From assembly GCA_035551355.1 (NCBI GenBank), contig DASZNF010000129.1, positions 62,001 through 126,000 on the forward strand: 64,000 nucleotides of DNA, given 5' to 3'. This DNA is from DATATV01 sp035551355 (lineage in GTDB: Bacteria > Actinomycetota > Actinomycetes > Mycobacteriales > Pseudonocardiaceae). Each line of letters opens with the position of its first letter. Within the stretch, counting starts at the first letter, position 1. The notes beneath the pieces were generated by a model that made no database searches, was not told the DNA's origin, and worked only from the letters and a program-made list of their open reading frames with translations. The translations under genes and the position numbers were made by a program. This document shows positions 53,096 through 60,674 of this stretch, one piece after another.

Positions 53096-53579
53096 AGTCG
53101 GCGAAGATCATGCAGGTGCTCGTCGCATGCGCGAGCAGCCGGTCGGCCGCGTCGCGCAGTTCGGACTGGGCCAGCGCGGTGCGCCGTCCTTTGGTGATCA
53201 CCGTGCCGATGGCGCGCAGCGGGCCGGAGTCGGACTTGATCGGGCGCAGGAACTTCAGGTTGATGTCCAGGCTGGTGTAGCCGACCCCGGGCGACAGTGT
53301 GGAGTGCACCGCGCAACCGGCCGCGCTGTCCAGCAGGGTGGCGGCGAATCCGCCGTGCACCATGCCGATCGGGTTGTAGAGGTATTCGCCGGTCTCCGCG
53401 GTGAACACGGCCCGGCCGTGCTGGACCTCGGCCAGGGTGAAGCCCATGGTGTCGGCGATCGGCGGTCCTGGCAGCTCGCCGGAGGCCATGGCCTGCAGGA
53501 ATTCCAGCCCGGTTCTGCCCTCGCCTGCCCCGGCCAGCGCCACCGGATCCGACCAGCCGTACTCCCGCGTGCGATCCAT
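53094..53579 (-). CDS. PaaI-family thioesterase
   Basis: 161 residues, hot-dog fold acyl-CoA thioesterase. The signature is GEYLYNPIGMVHGGFAATLL with the catalytic region HGGFAATLLDSAAGCAV, followed by SLDINLKFLRPI. ATG at 53579 after GGGGTGG; a TTG at 53591 is also in frame. It is divergent from the HxlR regulator with a palindromic operator between, so it is probably that regulator's target. Substrate unknown. Confidence 0.9.
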   Translation of the reverse strand: MDRTREYGWSDPVALAGAGEGRTGLEFLQAMASGELPGPPIADTMGFTLAEVQHGRAVFTAETGEYLYNPIGMVHGGFAATLLDSAAGCAVHSTLSPGVGYTSLDINLKFLRPIKSDSGPLRAIGTVITKGRRTALAQSELRDAADRLLAHATSTCMIFAD

Positions 53580-53596
53580 CAGCCACCCCAACCTTT

Positions 53597-53619
53597 CTGA
53601 GTTTGTCGGCCAAACTCAG
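53597..53619. promoter_or_regulatory. palindromic operator between thioesterase and HxlR genes
   Basis: Perfect 9-bp inverted repeat CTGAGTTTG-N5-CAAACTCAG. It lies 18 bp before the thioesterase ATG and just upstream of the hxlR -10 (TACAGT, 53622-53627, six bases before GTG 53634), so one bound dimer could control both genes. Confidence 0.75.
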
Positions 53620-53633
53620 GCTACAGTGGACCA

Positions 53634-54104
53634 GTGCGTTACGTCGACCAACCCACCGACTGCTGTTCCATCGCGCGGACCGTCGCGCTGGCCGGAGACC
53701 GATGGAGCACGCTGATCCTGCGCGATATGAGCAATGGCGTGCACCGGTTCGGCGACCTGGCCACCCATCTGGGCATCGCCCGGGACGTGCTGACCCGCAG
53801 GCTGAACACGTTGACCGATGCCGGTCTGGTGGAGAGACGGCCCTATCAGGAGTTCGGCAGCCGGGAACGGCACGACTACCGGCTCACCGCGGCCGGCCGC
53901 GACTTCGTGCCGGTGCTGATCGCGCTGATGAACTGGGGAGACACCCACCTGGCCGGGCCGGAAGGCCCGCCGGTGCGCCTCTACCACACGGACTGCGGGG
54001 CGCCGATCGCCACCGAGATCCGGTGCGCGGCCGGTCACACCGTGGCGCCCGGCCGCGCCATCCACCGCGAGTTCAACCCCGCGGCGGCGGAAAGACCGAG
54101 CTGA
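53634..54104 (+). CDS. HxlR-family transcriptional regulator
   Basis: 156 residues. The winged helix domain starts CCSIARTVALAGDRWSTLIL, typical of HxlR, with DVLTRRLNTLTDAGLVERR as recognition region. A C-terminal extension with several Cys/His (HTDCGAPIATEIRCAAGH) resembles a small metal- or redox-sensitive knuckle. GTG at 53634 is six bases after TACAGT (leaderless). It ends directly against the convergent sdhB stop with no gap. Confidence 0.93.
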   Translation: MRYVDQPTDCCSIARTVALAGDRWSTLILRDMSNGVHRFGDLATHLGIARDVLTRRLNTLTDAGLVERRPYQEFGSRERHDYRLTAAGRDFVPVLIALMNWGDTHLAGPEGPPVRLYHTDCGAPIATEIRCAAGHTVAPGRAIHREFNPAAAERPS

Positions 54105-54887
54105 TCAGGTGCGCTTGAACAGCAGCGCCCGCTTCACTTCCTGGATCGCCTTGGTCACCTGAATGCCCCGCGGACAGGCGTCGGTGCAGTTGAACGTGGT
54201 GCGGCAGCGCCACACGCCCTCGCGGTCGTTGAGGATGTCCAGTCGCTCCTCGGCCCCCTCGTCGCGGGAGTCGAAGATGAACCGGTGCGCGTTCACGATC
54301 GCCGCCGGGCCGAAGTAGGACCCGTCAGTCCAGTACACCGGGCACGAGGTGGTGCAGGCCGCGCACAGGATGCACTTGGTGGTGTCGTCGAACCGGGCCC
54401 GGTCGGCCTGGGACTGCACCCGCTCCTTCGAGGGCTCGTTGCCGTAGGCGATCAGGTAGGGCTTGACCGCGCGGTAGGCCTCGAAGAACGGCTCCATGTC
54501 CACCACGAGGTCCTTGAGGACCGGCAGGCCCTTGATCGGCTCGATGGTGATCGTGGTCGGCTTTCCGTTGCCCGCCAACAGATCCTTGACCAGCACCTTG
54601 CAGGCCAGCCGGTTGGTGCCGTTGATCCGCATGGCGTCCGACCCGCACACGCCGTGCGCGCAGGAGCGGCGGAAGGTCAGCGTGCCGTCCCGGTACCACT
54701 TGATGTGGTGCAGCAGGTTGAGCACCCGGTCGGTGGGCTGGGCCGGGATGTCGAAGGACTGCCACTGCGGCTCCTCGGACACCTCCGGGTTGAACCGGTG
54801 GATCCGCACGGTCACGGTGAGCGCGCCGTCGGGCACCGGCGGTTCGTCGCCCCGGCGCCCGGTCTGCGGTTCTGCGGTGGCAGTCAT
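54105..54887 (-). CDS. sdhB: succinate dehydrogenase iron-sulfur subunit
   Basis: 260 residues. Passes electrons from the flavin of SdhA to quinone. The 2Fe-2S ferredoxin domain has CAHGVCGSDAM; the C-terminal domain has CILCAACTTSCP and CRTTFNCTDACP for the 4Fe-4S and 3Fe-4S clusters. ATG at 54887 overlaps the sdhA stop by one base (TGATG). Last gene of sdhCDAB. Confidence 0.98.
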   Translation of the reverse strand: MTATAEPQTGRRGDEPPVPDGALTVTVRIHRFNPEVSEEPQWQSFDIPAQPTDRVLNLLHHIKWYRDGTLTFRRSCAHGVCGSDAMRINGTNRLACKVLVKDLLAGNGKPTTITIEPIKGLPVLKDLVVDMEPFFEAYRAVKPYLIAYGNEPSKERVQSQADRARFDDTTKCILCAACTTSCPVYWTDGSYFGPAAIVNAHRFIFDSRDEGAEERLDILNDREGVWRCRTTFNCTDACPRGIQVTKAIQEVKRALLFKRT

Positions 54888-56638
54888 CAGTACTTCCGCT
54901 CCATCGGCTCGTAGCGGGTCTGCACAACGGGCTTGTAGTCCAGCCGGATGTCCGCGGTCAGCTCGTCACCCTGCTTGTAGGCCATGGTGTGCCGCATGAA
55001 GTTGACGTCGTCGCGGCTGGGGTAGTCCTCCCGGGCGTGCCCGCCGCGGGATTCCTTGCGGGCCAGCGCACCCTGCACCAGCACCTCGGCCAGCTCCAGC
55101 AGGAAGCCGAGCTCGACGGCCTCCAGCAGGTCGGTGTTGAACCGCTTTCCCTTGTCGTGCACGGAGATGTGCGCGTAGCGTTCCTTGAGCGCCTGCACGT
55201 CGTGCAGTGCCTGCTTGAGCGTGTCCTCGGTGCGGTACACCGACGCGTTGACGTCCATGGACAGCTGCAGCTCGGTGCGGATGTCGGCCACCCGCTCGGA
55301 GCCGTGCTCGGACAACAGCAGCGCCAGCTGGTCGTCGACCACCGCGCTGGGGTCCTCCGGCAGTTCCACGTGCTCGTGGTTGTTGGCGTACTCGGCCGCG
55401 GCGACGCCCGCGCGCCGGCCGAACACGTTGATGTCCAACAGGGAGTTGGTGCCCAGCCGGTTGGAGCCGTGCACCGACACGCACGCGCACTCACCGGCCG
55501 CGAACAGGCCGGGGATGATGTTCTCGTTGTCCCGCAACACTTCCCCGTGAATGTTGGTGGGGATGCCACCCATCACGTAGTGGCAGGTGGGAAACACCGG
55601 CACCGGCTCCTTCACCGGGTCCACGCCCAGGTAGGTGCGGGAGAACTCGGTGATGTCCGGGAGTTTGCTGTTCAGCACGTCCTCGCCGAGGTGCGTGACG
55701 TCGATGAACACGTAGTCCTTGTTCGGGCCCGCGCCGCGACCCTCGCGCACCTCCAGCACCATCGAGCGGGCCACGATGTCGCGCGGCGCCAGGTCCTTGA
55801 TGGTGGGGGCGTAGCGCTCCATGAACCGTTCGCCCTCTGCGTTGCGCAGAATGCCGCCCTCACCGCGGACCGCCTCGGAGATCAGGATCCCCAACCCGGC
55901 GAGCCCGGTCGGGTGGAACTGGAAGAACTCCATGTCCTCCAACGGAAGGCCCTTGCGGAAGATGATCCCGAGGCCGTCACCGGTGAGGGTGTGCGCGTTG
56001 GAGGTGGTCTTGAAGATCTTGCCCGCGCCGCCGGTGGCGAACACGATCGACTTGGCCGAGAACACGTGGATCTCGCCGGTGGCCAGTTCGAAGGCCACCA
56101 CGCCGCTGGCCACCGGACCGTTCTCGGTCTCGGTCAGGCAGACGTCCAGCACGTAGAACTCGTTGTAGAACTCGATGCCGTGCCGGACGCAGTTCTGGTA
56201 CAGCGTCTGCAGGATCATGTGGCCGGTGCGGTCGGCGGCGTAGCAGGCCCGGCGCACCGCGGCCTTGCCGTGGTCGCGGGTGTGGCCGCCGAACCGGCGC
56301 TGGTCGATCCGGCCTTCCGGGGTCCGGTTGAACGGCAGGCCCATCTTCTCCAGGTCGAGCACGGCGTCGATGGCTTCGCGGCACATGATCTCGGCCGCGT
56401 CCTGGTCGACCAGGTAGTCACCGCCCTTGACGGTGTCGAAGGTGTGCCACTCCCAGTTGTCCTCTTCGACGTTGGCCAGCGCGGCACACATGCCGCCCTG
56501 GGCCGCGCCGGTGTGCGACCGGGTCGGGTAGAGCTTGGTGAGCACCGCGGTGCGGGCGCGCGGGCCGGCCTCGATGGCCGCACGCATACCGGCGCCGCCC
56601 GCGCCCACGATCACCACGTCGTACTTGTGGAACTGCAT
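54887..56638 (-). CDS. sdhA: succinate dehydrogenase flavoprotein subunit
   Basis: 583 residues. FAD-binding domain starts YDVVIVGAGGAGMRAAIEAG; the His that binds FAD covalently is in RSHTGAAQGGMCAAL; substrate-site residues are in GLAGLGILISEAVRGEGG and FPTCHYVMGGIPTN. Ends QTRYEPMERKY as in actinobacterial SdhA. 39 bp after sdhD; overlaps sdhB by one base. Confidence 0.98.
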   Translation of the reverse strand: MQFHKYDVVIVGAGGAGMRAAIEAGPRARTAVLTKLYPTRSHTGAAQGGMCAALANVEEDNWEWHTFDTVKGGDYLVDQDAAEIMCREAIDAVLDLEKMGLPFNRTPEGRIDQRRFGGHTRDHGKAAVRRACYAADRTGHMILQTLYQNCVRHGIEFYNEFYVLDVCLTETENGPVASGVVAFELATGEIHVFSAKSIVFATGGAGKIFKTTSNAHTLTGDGLGIIFRKGLPLEDMEFFQFHPTGLAGLGILISEAVRGEGGILRNAEGERFMERYAPTIKDLAPRDIVARSMVLEVREGRGAGPNKDYVFIDVTHLGEDVLNSKLPDITEFSRTYLGVDPVKEPVPVFPTCHYVMGGIPTNIHGEVLRDNENIIPGLFAAGECACVSVHGSNRLGTNSLLDINVFGRRAGVAAAEYANNHEHVELPEDPSAVVDDQLALLLSEHGSERVADIRTELQLSMDVNASVYRTEDTLKQALHDVQALKERYAHISVHDKGKRFNTDLLEAVELGFLLELAEVLVQGALARKESRGGHAREDYPSRDDVNFMRHTMAYKQGDELTADIRLDYKPVVQTRYEPMERKY

Positions 56639-56677
56639 GATCGCTTCTTCCTGACGAGACTGCTGGTGGCGTGCTGG

Positions 56678-57100
56678 CTAGTTGCTGGCGAGGTTCGGAT
56701 CGAAGGTGAAGATCACGAACGAGCCCAGCGCCAGGATCAGCAGCGCGGAGGCGTAGAGCAGGATCTTCAGCCAGAACCGGGTGCCGTCCCGGCGGGCGTA
56801 GTCGTTGATGACGGTGCGCAGGCCGTTGGTGCCGTGCAGTTCGGCCAGCCACAGCATGGACAGGTCCCAGAACTGCCAGAACGGCGAGGACCAGCGGCCG
56901 GCGACGAAGGCGAAGTTGATCCGGTGCACGCCGCCGTCGAGGATGTTCATGATGAACAGGTGGCCCAGCACCAGCACGATCAGGGCCAGGCCGGACAGCC
57001 GCATGAACAGCCAGCTGTAGAGCTCGAAGTTGCTGCGCCGGGCGGCCGGGCGGCGCGGAGTGCGCGGCCGGGCCAGTTCGGGGGCGTTGGCGGTGGTCAT
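56678..57100 (-). CDS. sdhD: succinate dehydrogenase membrane anchor SdhD
   Basis: 140 residues. Three membrane helices; the probable haem-ligand His is in LIVLVLGHLFIMNIL. A basic N-terminus (RPRTPRRPAARRS) precedes the first helix. ATG at 57100, one base after the sdhC stop. Confidence 0.93.
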   Translation of the reverse strand: MTTANAPELARPRTPRRPAARRSNFELYSWLFMRLSGLALIVLVLGHLFIMNILDGGVHRINFAFVAGRWSSPFWQFWDLSMLWLAELHGTNGLRTVINDYARRDGTRFWLKILLYASALLILALGSFVIFTFDPNLASN

Positions 57101-57101
57101 G

Positions 57102-57545
57102 TCAGTTGCTCCCGAACAGCTTCTCGACGTTGTATTCGAGCATGAAGTAGGCGCTGGGGATCATCACCACTATCCAGACCGCGATGATCGCCCACAACAT
57201 GACCTTCTGGAACCGAGGACCCTTGGCCCAGAAGTCCACCAGCATCACCCGCAGGCCGTTGAGCGCGTGGTAGAGCACCGCGCCGACCAGACCGAGCTCC
57301 ATCAGGTTGACCAGTGGGTTCTTGTAGAGCTCGATCACCTTGTCGTAGGCGTTGGGCGACACCCGCACCAGCGAGGTGTCCAGCACGTGCGCGAACAGGA
57401 AGAAGAAGGTGAGCACGCCGGTGATCCGGTGTGCCACCCAGGACCACATCCCCAGATCGCCCTTGTAGAGCTTGCCGCTCCGACCGCCTCCGGACGGGCC
57501 CTGCGGGCCGGTCGCGGCAGCGCTCGTGCTTGCCGTGGTGGACAT
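57102..57545 (-). CDS. sdhC: succinate dehydrogenase cytochrome b subunit SdhC
   Basis: 147 residues with three membrane helices. The signature SWVAHRITGVLTFFFLFAHV holds the quinone-site residues and a haem-ligand His; HALNGLRVMLVDF follows. ATG at 57545 has GGAGGG upstream; the frame extends to 57641 but the added part lacks similarity. First gene of the operon. Confidence 0.95.
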   Translation of the reverse strand: MSTTASTSAAATGPQGPSGGGRSGKLYKGDLGMWSWVAHRITGVLTFFFLFAHVLDTSLVRVSPNAYDKVIELYKNPLVNLMELGLVGAVLYHALNGLRVMLVDFWAKGPRFQKVMLWAIIAVWIVVMIPSAYFMLEYNVEKLFGSN

Positions 57546-57916
57546 CGTGGTAACGCCCTCCAACGTCACTGGTGAACCGTGGTTGTCCCGGCAACCGGAG
57601 TCTGACTGTCGACTCGGGACGGTTACGGGTTGTTGACGCATCGGATGCTAGTCCCGGGGTCTGGGGCGCTCCCAGCTGACAAAGCCGTCTGTGATCGATG
57701 AGACACGCGGTCGGGTGACGGCGACCACCGAATTGATTCAGTCGCCGTACGTGTCCGGTTGTGATCGGGAGTGTTGGGGATTCCTCCGCGGGTCGGCCAC
57801 GATTCGGTCACACGCCGAGACTGTGGTGGGGGTTGGCTCCCCGCCAGAGGTAGCGTCTCGCGGATACGACCGGCGTAGCAGCGCCCGGGTTGTCGCCGAT
57901 CGGAAGGAGAAGCGCC
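57546..57916. promoter_or_regulatory. divergent promoter region of sdhCDAB and the nucleoside ABC operon
   Basis: 371 bp without a supported gene. On the minus strand TAGCAT (57650-57645) is a possible -10 for sdhC, with a leader of about 95 nt. On the plus strand TAGCGT (57851-57856) is a possible -10 for the BMP gene. No -35 elements are convincing. Confidence 0.35.
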
Positions 57917-58981
57917 TTGCTGCGAGTTCGTGGGGTGACCGTGGTCGCGGGCGTCGTGACGCTCGGCCTGGTACTGGCCGGCTGTGGCACGAAACCCAGT
58001 TCCAGCTCGTCGTCCTCGACGAGCGGCTTCAAGGCGTGCATGGTCACCGACACCGGCGGCATCGACGACCGCTCGTTCAACGCGTCGGCCTGGCAGGGCA
58101 TGCAGGCGGCGCAGAAGGACGGCAAGGCCACCGTCAGCTACCAGCAGTCCAAGTCGGAAAGCGACTACGCGCCCAACATCGCCACCCTCGAGTCGGCGAG
58201 CTGCAAGTTCATCGTCACCGTCGGCGGCCTGATGGCCCAGGCCACCACCGACGCGGCGAACAAGAAGTCCAGCCAGCACTTCGCCATCGTCGACTCCAAC
58301 GGCAACGGCACGAACGTGCAGGGCCTGCAGTTCAACACCGCCCAGGCCGGGTTCCTGGCCGGCTACCTGGCCGCCGGTTACTCCAAGACCGGCAAGGTGG
58401 CCACCTTCGGCGGCGAGAAGATCGACCCGGTGACCATCTACATGGACGGTTTCTGGGAGGGCGTGCAGTACTACAACCAGACCAAGAAAAAGAACGTGCA
58501 GGTGCTGGGCTGGAGTGAGCAGAGCCAGCAGGGCAGCTTCACCGGCTCGTTCACCGACCAGACCCAGGGCCAGCAGATCGCCACGAACTTCGTCAACCAG
58601 GGTGCGGACGTGGTGTTCCCGGTGGCCGGCAGCTCCGGTCTCGGCGCGCCCGCGGTGGCCCAGTCCACCGGCAAGGCCGTGGTGATCTGGGTGGACAGCG
58701 ACGGGTTCGTGTCCGCCCCGCAGTACGACAGCGTGTTCCTGTCGACCGCGTACAAGAACGTCAACGACGCGGTGCAGAAGGCGGTCGAGGACGCCTCCGG
58801 CGGCACCTTCGCCGCCAAGGACTACCTGGGCACGCTGACCAACGGCGGGGTCGGCCTTTCGCCGTTCCACGACTTCGCCAGCAAGGTGGACACCGGGCTG
58901 CAGGCCGACCTGAAGACCGTTCAGGCCGACATCATCTCCGGCAAGATCAAGATCACCTCGCCGGCCCAGCCGAAGGTCTGA
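57917..58981 (+). CDS. BMP-family nucleoside-binding lipoprotein
   Basis: 354 residues. Lipoprotein signal (VVAGVVTLGLVLAGC) with lipobox LAGC, a Ser-rich linker, and a BMP/PnrA-type binding domain: VTDTGGIDDRSFNASAWQG and GKVATFGGEKIDPVTIYMDG. It catches purine or pyrimidine nucleosides for the ABC importer that follows. TTG at 57917 was chosen because GGAAGGAG (57902-57909) lies 7 nt upstream. A terminator-like hairpin separates it from the ATPase gene. Confidence 0.93.
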   Translation: MLRVRGVTVVAGVVTLGLVLAGCGTKPSSSSSSSTSGFKACMVTDTGGIDDRSFNASAWQGMQAAQKDGKATVSYQQSKSESDYAPNIATLESASCKFIVTVGGLMAQATTDAANKKSSQHFAIVDSNGNGTNVQGLQFNTAQAGFLAGYLAAGYSKTGKVATFGGEKIDPVTIYMDGFWEGVQYYNQTKKKNVQVLGWSEQSQQGSFTGSFTDQTQGQQIATNFVNQGADVVFPVAGSSGLGAPAVAQSTGKAVVIWVDSDGFVSAPQYDSVFLSTAYKNVNDAVQKAVEDASGGTFAAKDYLGTLTNGGVGLSPFHDFASKVDTGLQADLKTVQADIISGKIKITSPAQPKV

Positions 58982-59018
58982 CCCCGACTCCGCAGAAGTT
59001 GATGTCGAAGTGACGCGC

Positions 59019-59054
59019 CTGCCGCGCCGGTCCCAACAGAGGCCGGCGCGGCAG
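59019..59054 (+). terminator. intercistronic hairpin between lipoprotein and ATPase genes
   Basis: Perfect 12-bp stem CTGCCGCGCCGG/CCGGCGCGGCAG with a 12-nt loop, followed by CACTTTTC. It would reduce read-through from the abundant binding protein to the transporter genes or stabilise the upstream mRNA. Confidence 0.75.
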
Positions 59055-59084
59055 CACTTTTCACCCGAAAGGGGTTCCCGGCCC

Positions 59085-60674
59085 ATGAAGCTGGAACTTC
59101 GGGGAATCACCAAGAGGTTCGGTTCGCTGGTCGCCAACGACGCCATCGATCTGGTCGTCGAGCCCGGCGAGATCCACGCGCTGCTCGGCGAGAACGGCGC
59201 GGGCAAGTCCACCCTGATGAACGTGCTCTACGGGCTCTACCAGCCCGACGAGGGACAGATCCTGCTGGATGGCACCGCCCGCGGGGTCAAGGGACCGGGC
59301 GACGCGATCCGCGCCGGCATCGGCATGGTGCACCAGCACTTCATGCTGGTGCCGGTGTTCACCGTTGCGGAGAACGTGATGCTCGGCGACGAGTGGACCT
59401 CCGGCCCGCTGGGCAGACTGGACCGGGCCACCGCCCGCACCAAGGTGCGCGAGCTGTCCAGGACCTACGGCCTGGACGTCGACCCGGACGCGCTGGTCGG
59501 CGATCTGCCGGTGGGCGTGCAGCAGCGGGTGGAGATCCTCAAGGCGCTGGTCCGGGACGTGCGGGTGCTGATCCTGGACGAGCCGACCGCGGTGCTCACC
59601 CCGCAGGAGATCGACGACCTGATCCGGGTGATGCGCGAACTGCGCGACGCGGGCAAGTCGATCGTGTTCATCACCCACAAGCTGCGCGAGGTCAAGGCGG
59701 TCGCCGACCGGATCACGGTGATCCGCCGGGGCAAAGTGGTCGGCACCGCCGAGCCCGCAGCGCCGGAGACCGAGCTGGCCGGGCTGATGGTCGGCCGGGA
59801 CGTGCGGCTGGTGGTGGACAAGGCCCCGGCGCAACCCGGCGAGGTGGCGTTGCGCATCGACGGGCTGACCGTGCGGGACGACCGCGACGTGGTCACCGTG
59901 TCCAAGCTGAGCCTGGACGTGCACGCCGGGGAGATCGTCGCGCTGGCCGGGGTGCAGGGCAACGGGCAGGAGGAGCTGGTCGAGGCGCTGCTGTGCCTGC
60001 GCGCTCCCGACTCCGGCTCGATCTCCTTGTACGGCAAGGAAATCGTCGGCCGCACCCCGCGCGCGGTGCTGCGCGACGGACTGGGCTACGTGCCCGAGGA
60101 CCGCCAGCACGACGGACTGGTCGGCGGGTTCAGCGTGGCCGAGAACCTGGTGCTGGACGCCTACGACGACGAGCGCTTCACCGGCGGCCTCGGCCTGAAA
60201 CTGCCCGAGATCCGGCGCAACGCCGACGAACTGGTGGCCGAGTTCGACATCCGCACCCCGTCGATCACCGCGCCCGCGGGCACGCTTTCCGGCGGCAACC
60301 AGCAGAAAGTGGTGCTGGCGCGGGAGATGTCGCGGCCGCTGAAGCTGTTCGTGGCCTCCCAGCCCACCCGCGGCGTGGACGTCGGCGCGCAGGAGTTCAT
60401 CCATTCCCGGATCGTGGCCGAGCGCGATCGCGGCACCCCGGTGGTGATCGTGTCCACCGAACTGGACGAGGTGCTGGCGCTGGCCGACCGGATCGCGGTG
60501 ATGTACCGCGGCGAGATCATCGGGGTGCTGCCCGCGGGCGCCTCCCGCGACGAGGTCGGCCTGATGATGGCCGGCGTCGGCGCGGAGCAGGCGCACGCCG
60601 AGGCGGAGGAACATCCCAGCGAGCTGACCATCAGCGAACAGCAGGAGACTTCGGCCCAGGAGAACGAGGCATGA
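59085..60674 (+). CDS. nucleoside ABC transporter ATPase, two domains
   Basis: 529 residues with two ABC domains in one chain. Domain 1 has Walker A GENGAGKST, signature-like LPVGVQQRVEI and Walker B VLILDEPTAVL. Domain 2 has a degenerate Walker A (GVQGNGQEE), signature LSGGNQQKV and an altered Walker B (LFVASQPTRGVD), as in RbsA/NupO-type ATPases with one active site. ATG at 59085 after AAAGGGG. It overlaps the permease gene by 4 nt (ATGA). Confidence 0.95.
   Translation: MKLELRGITKRFGSLVANDAIDLVVEPGEIHALLGENGAGKSTLMNVLYGLYQPDEGQILLDGTARGVKGPGDAIRAGIGMVHQHFMLVPVFTVAENVMLGDEWTSGPLGRLDRATARTKVRELSRTYGLDVDPDALVGDLPVGVQQRVEILKALVRDVRVLILDEPTAVLTPQEIDDLIRVMRELRDAGKSIVFITHKLREVKAVADRITVIRRGKVVGTAEPAAPETELAGLMVGRDVRLVVDKAPAQPGEVALRIDGLTVRDDRDVVTVSKLSLDVHAGEIVALAGVQGNGQEELVEALLCLRAPDSGSISLYGKEIVGRTPRAVLRDGLGYVPEDRQHDGLVGGFSVAENLVLDAYDDERFTGGLGLKLPEIRRNADELVAEFDIRTPSITAPAGTLSGGNQQKVVLAREMSRPLKLFVASQPTRGVDVGAQEFIHSRIVAERDRGTPVVIVSTELDEVLALADRIAVMYRGEIIGVLPAGASRDEVGLMMAGVGAEQAHAEAEEHPSELTISEQQETSAQENEA

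Noticed and set aside
54989..57145. Plus-strand frame of 718 codons opposite sdhA and sdhD
   Set aside because: Antisense shadow of clearly recognised sdh genes.
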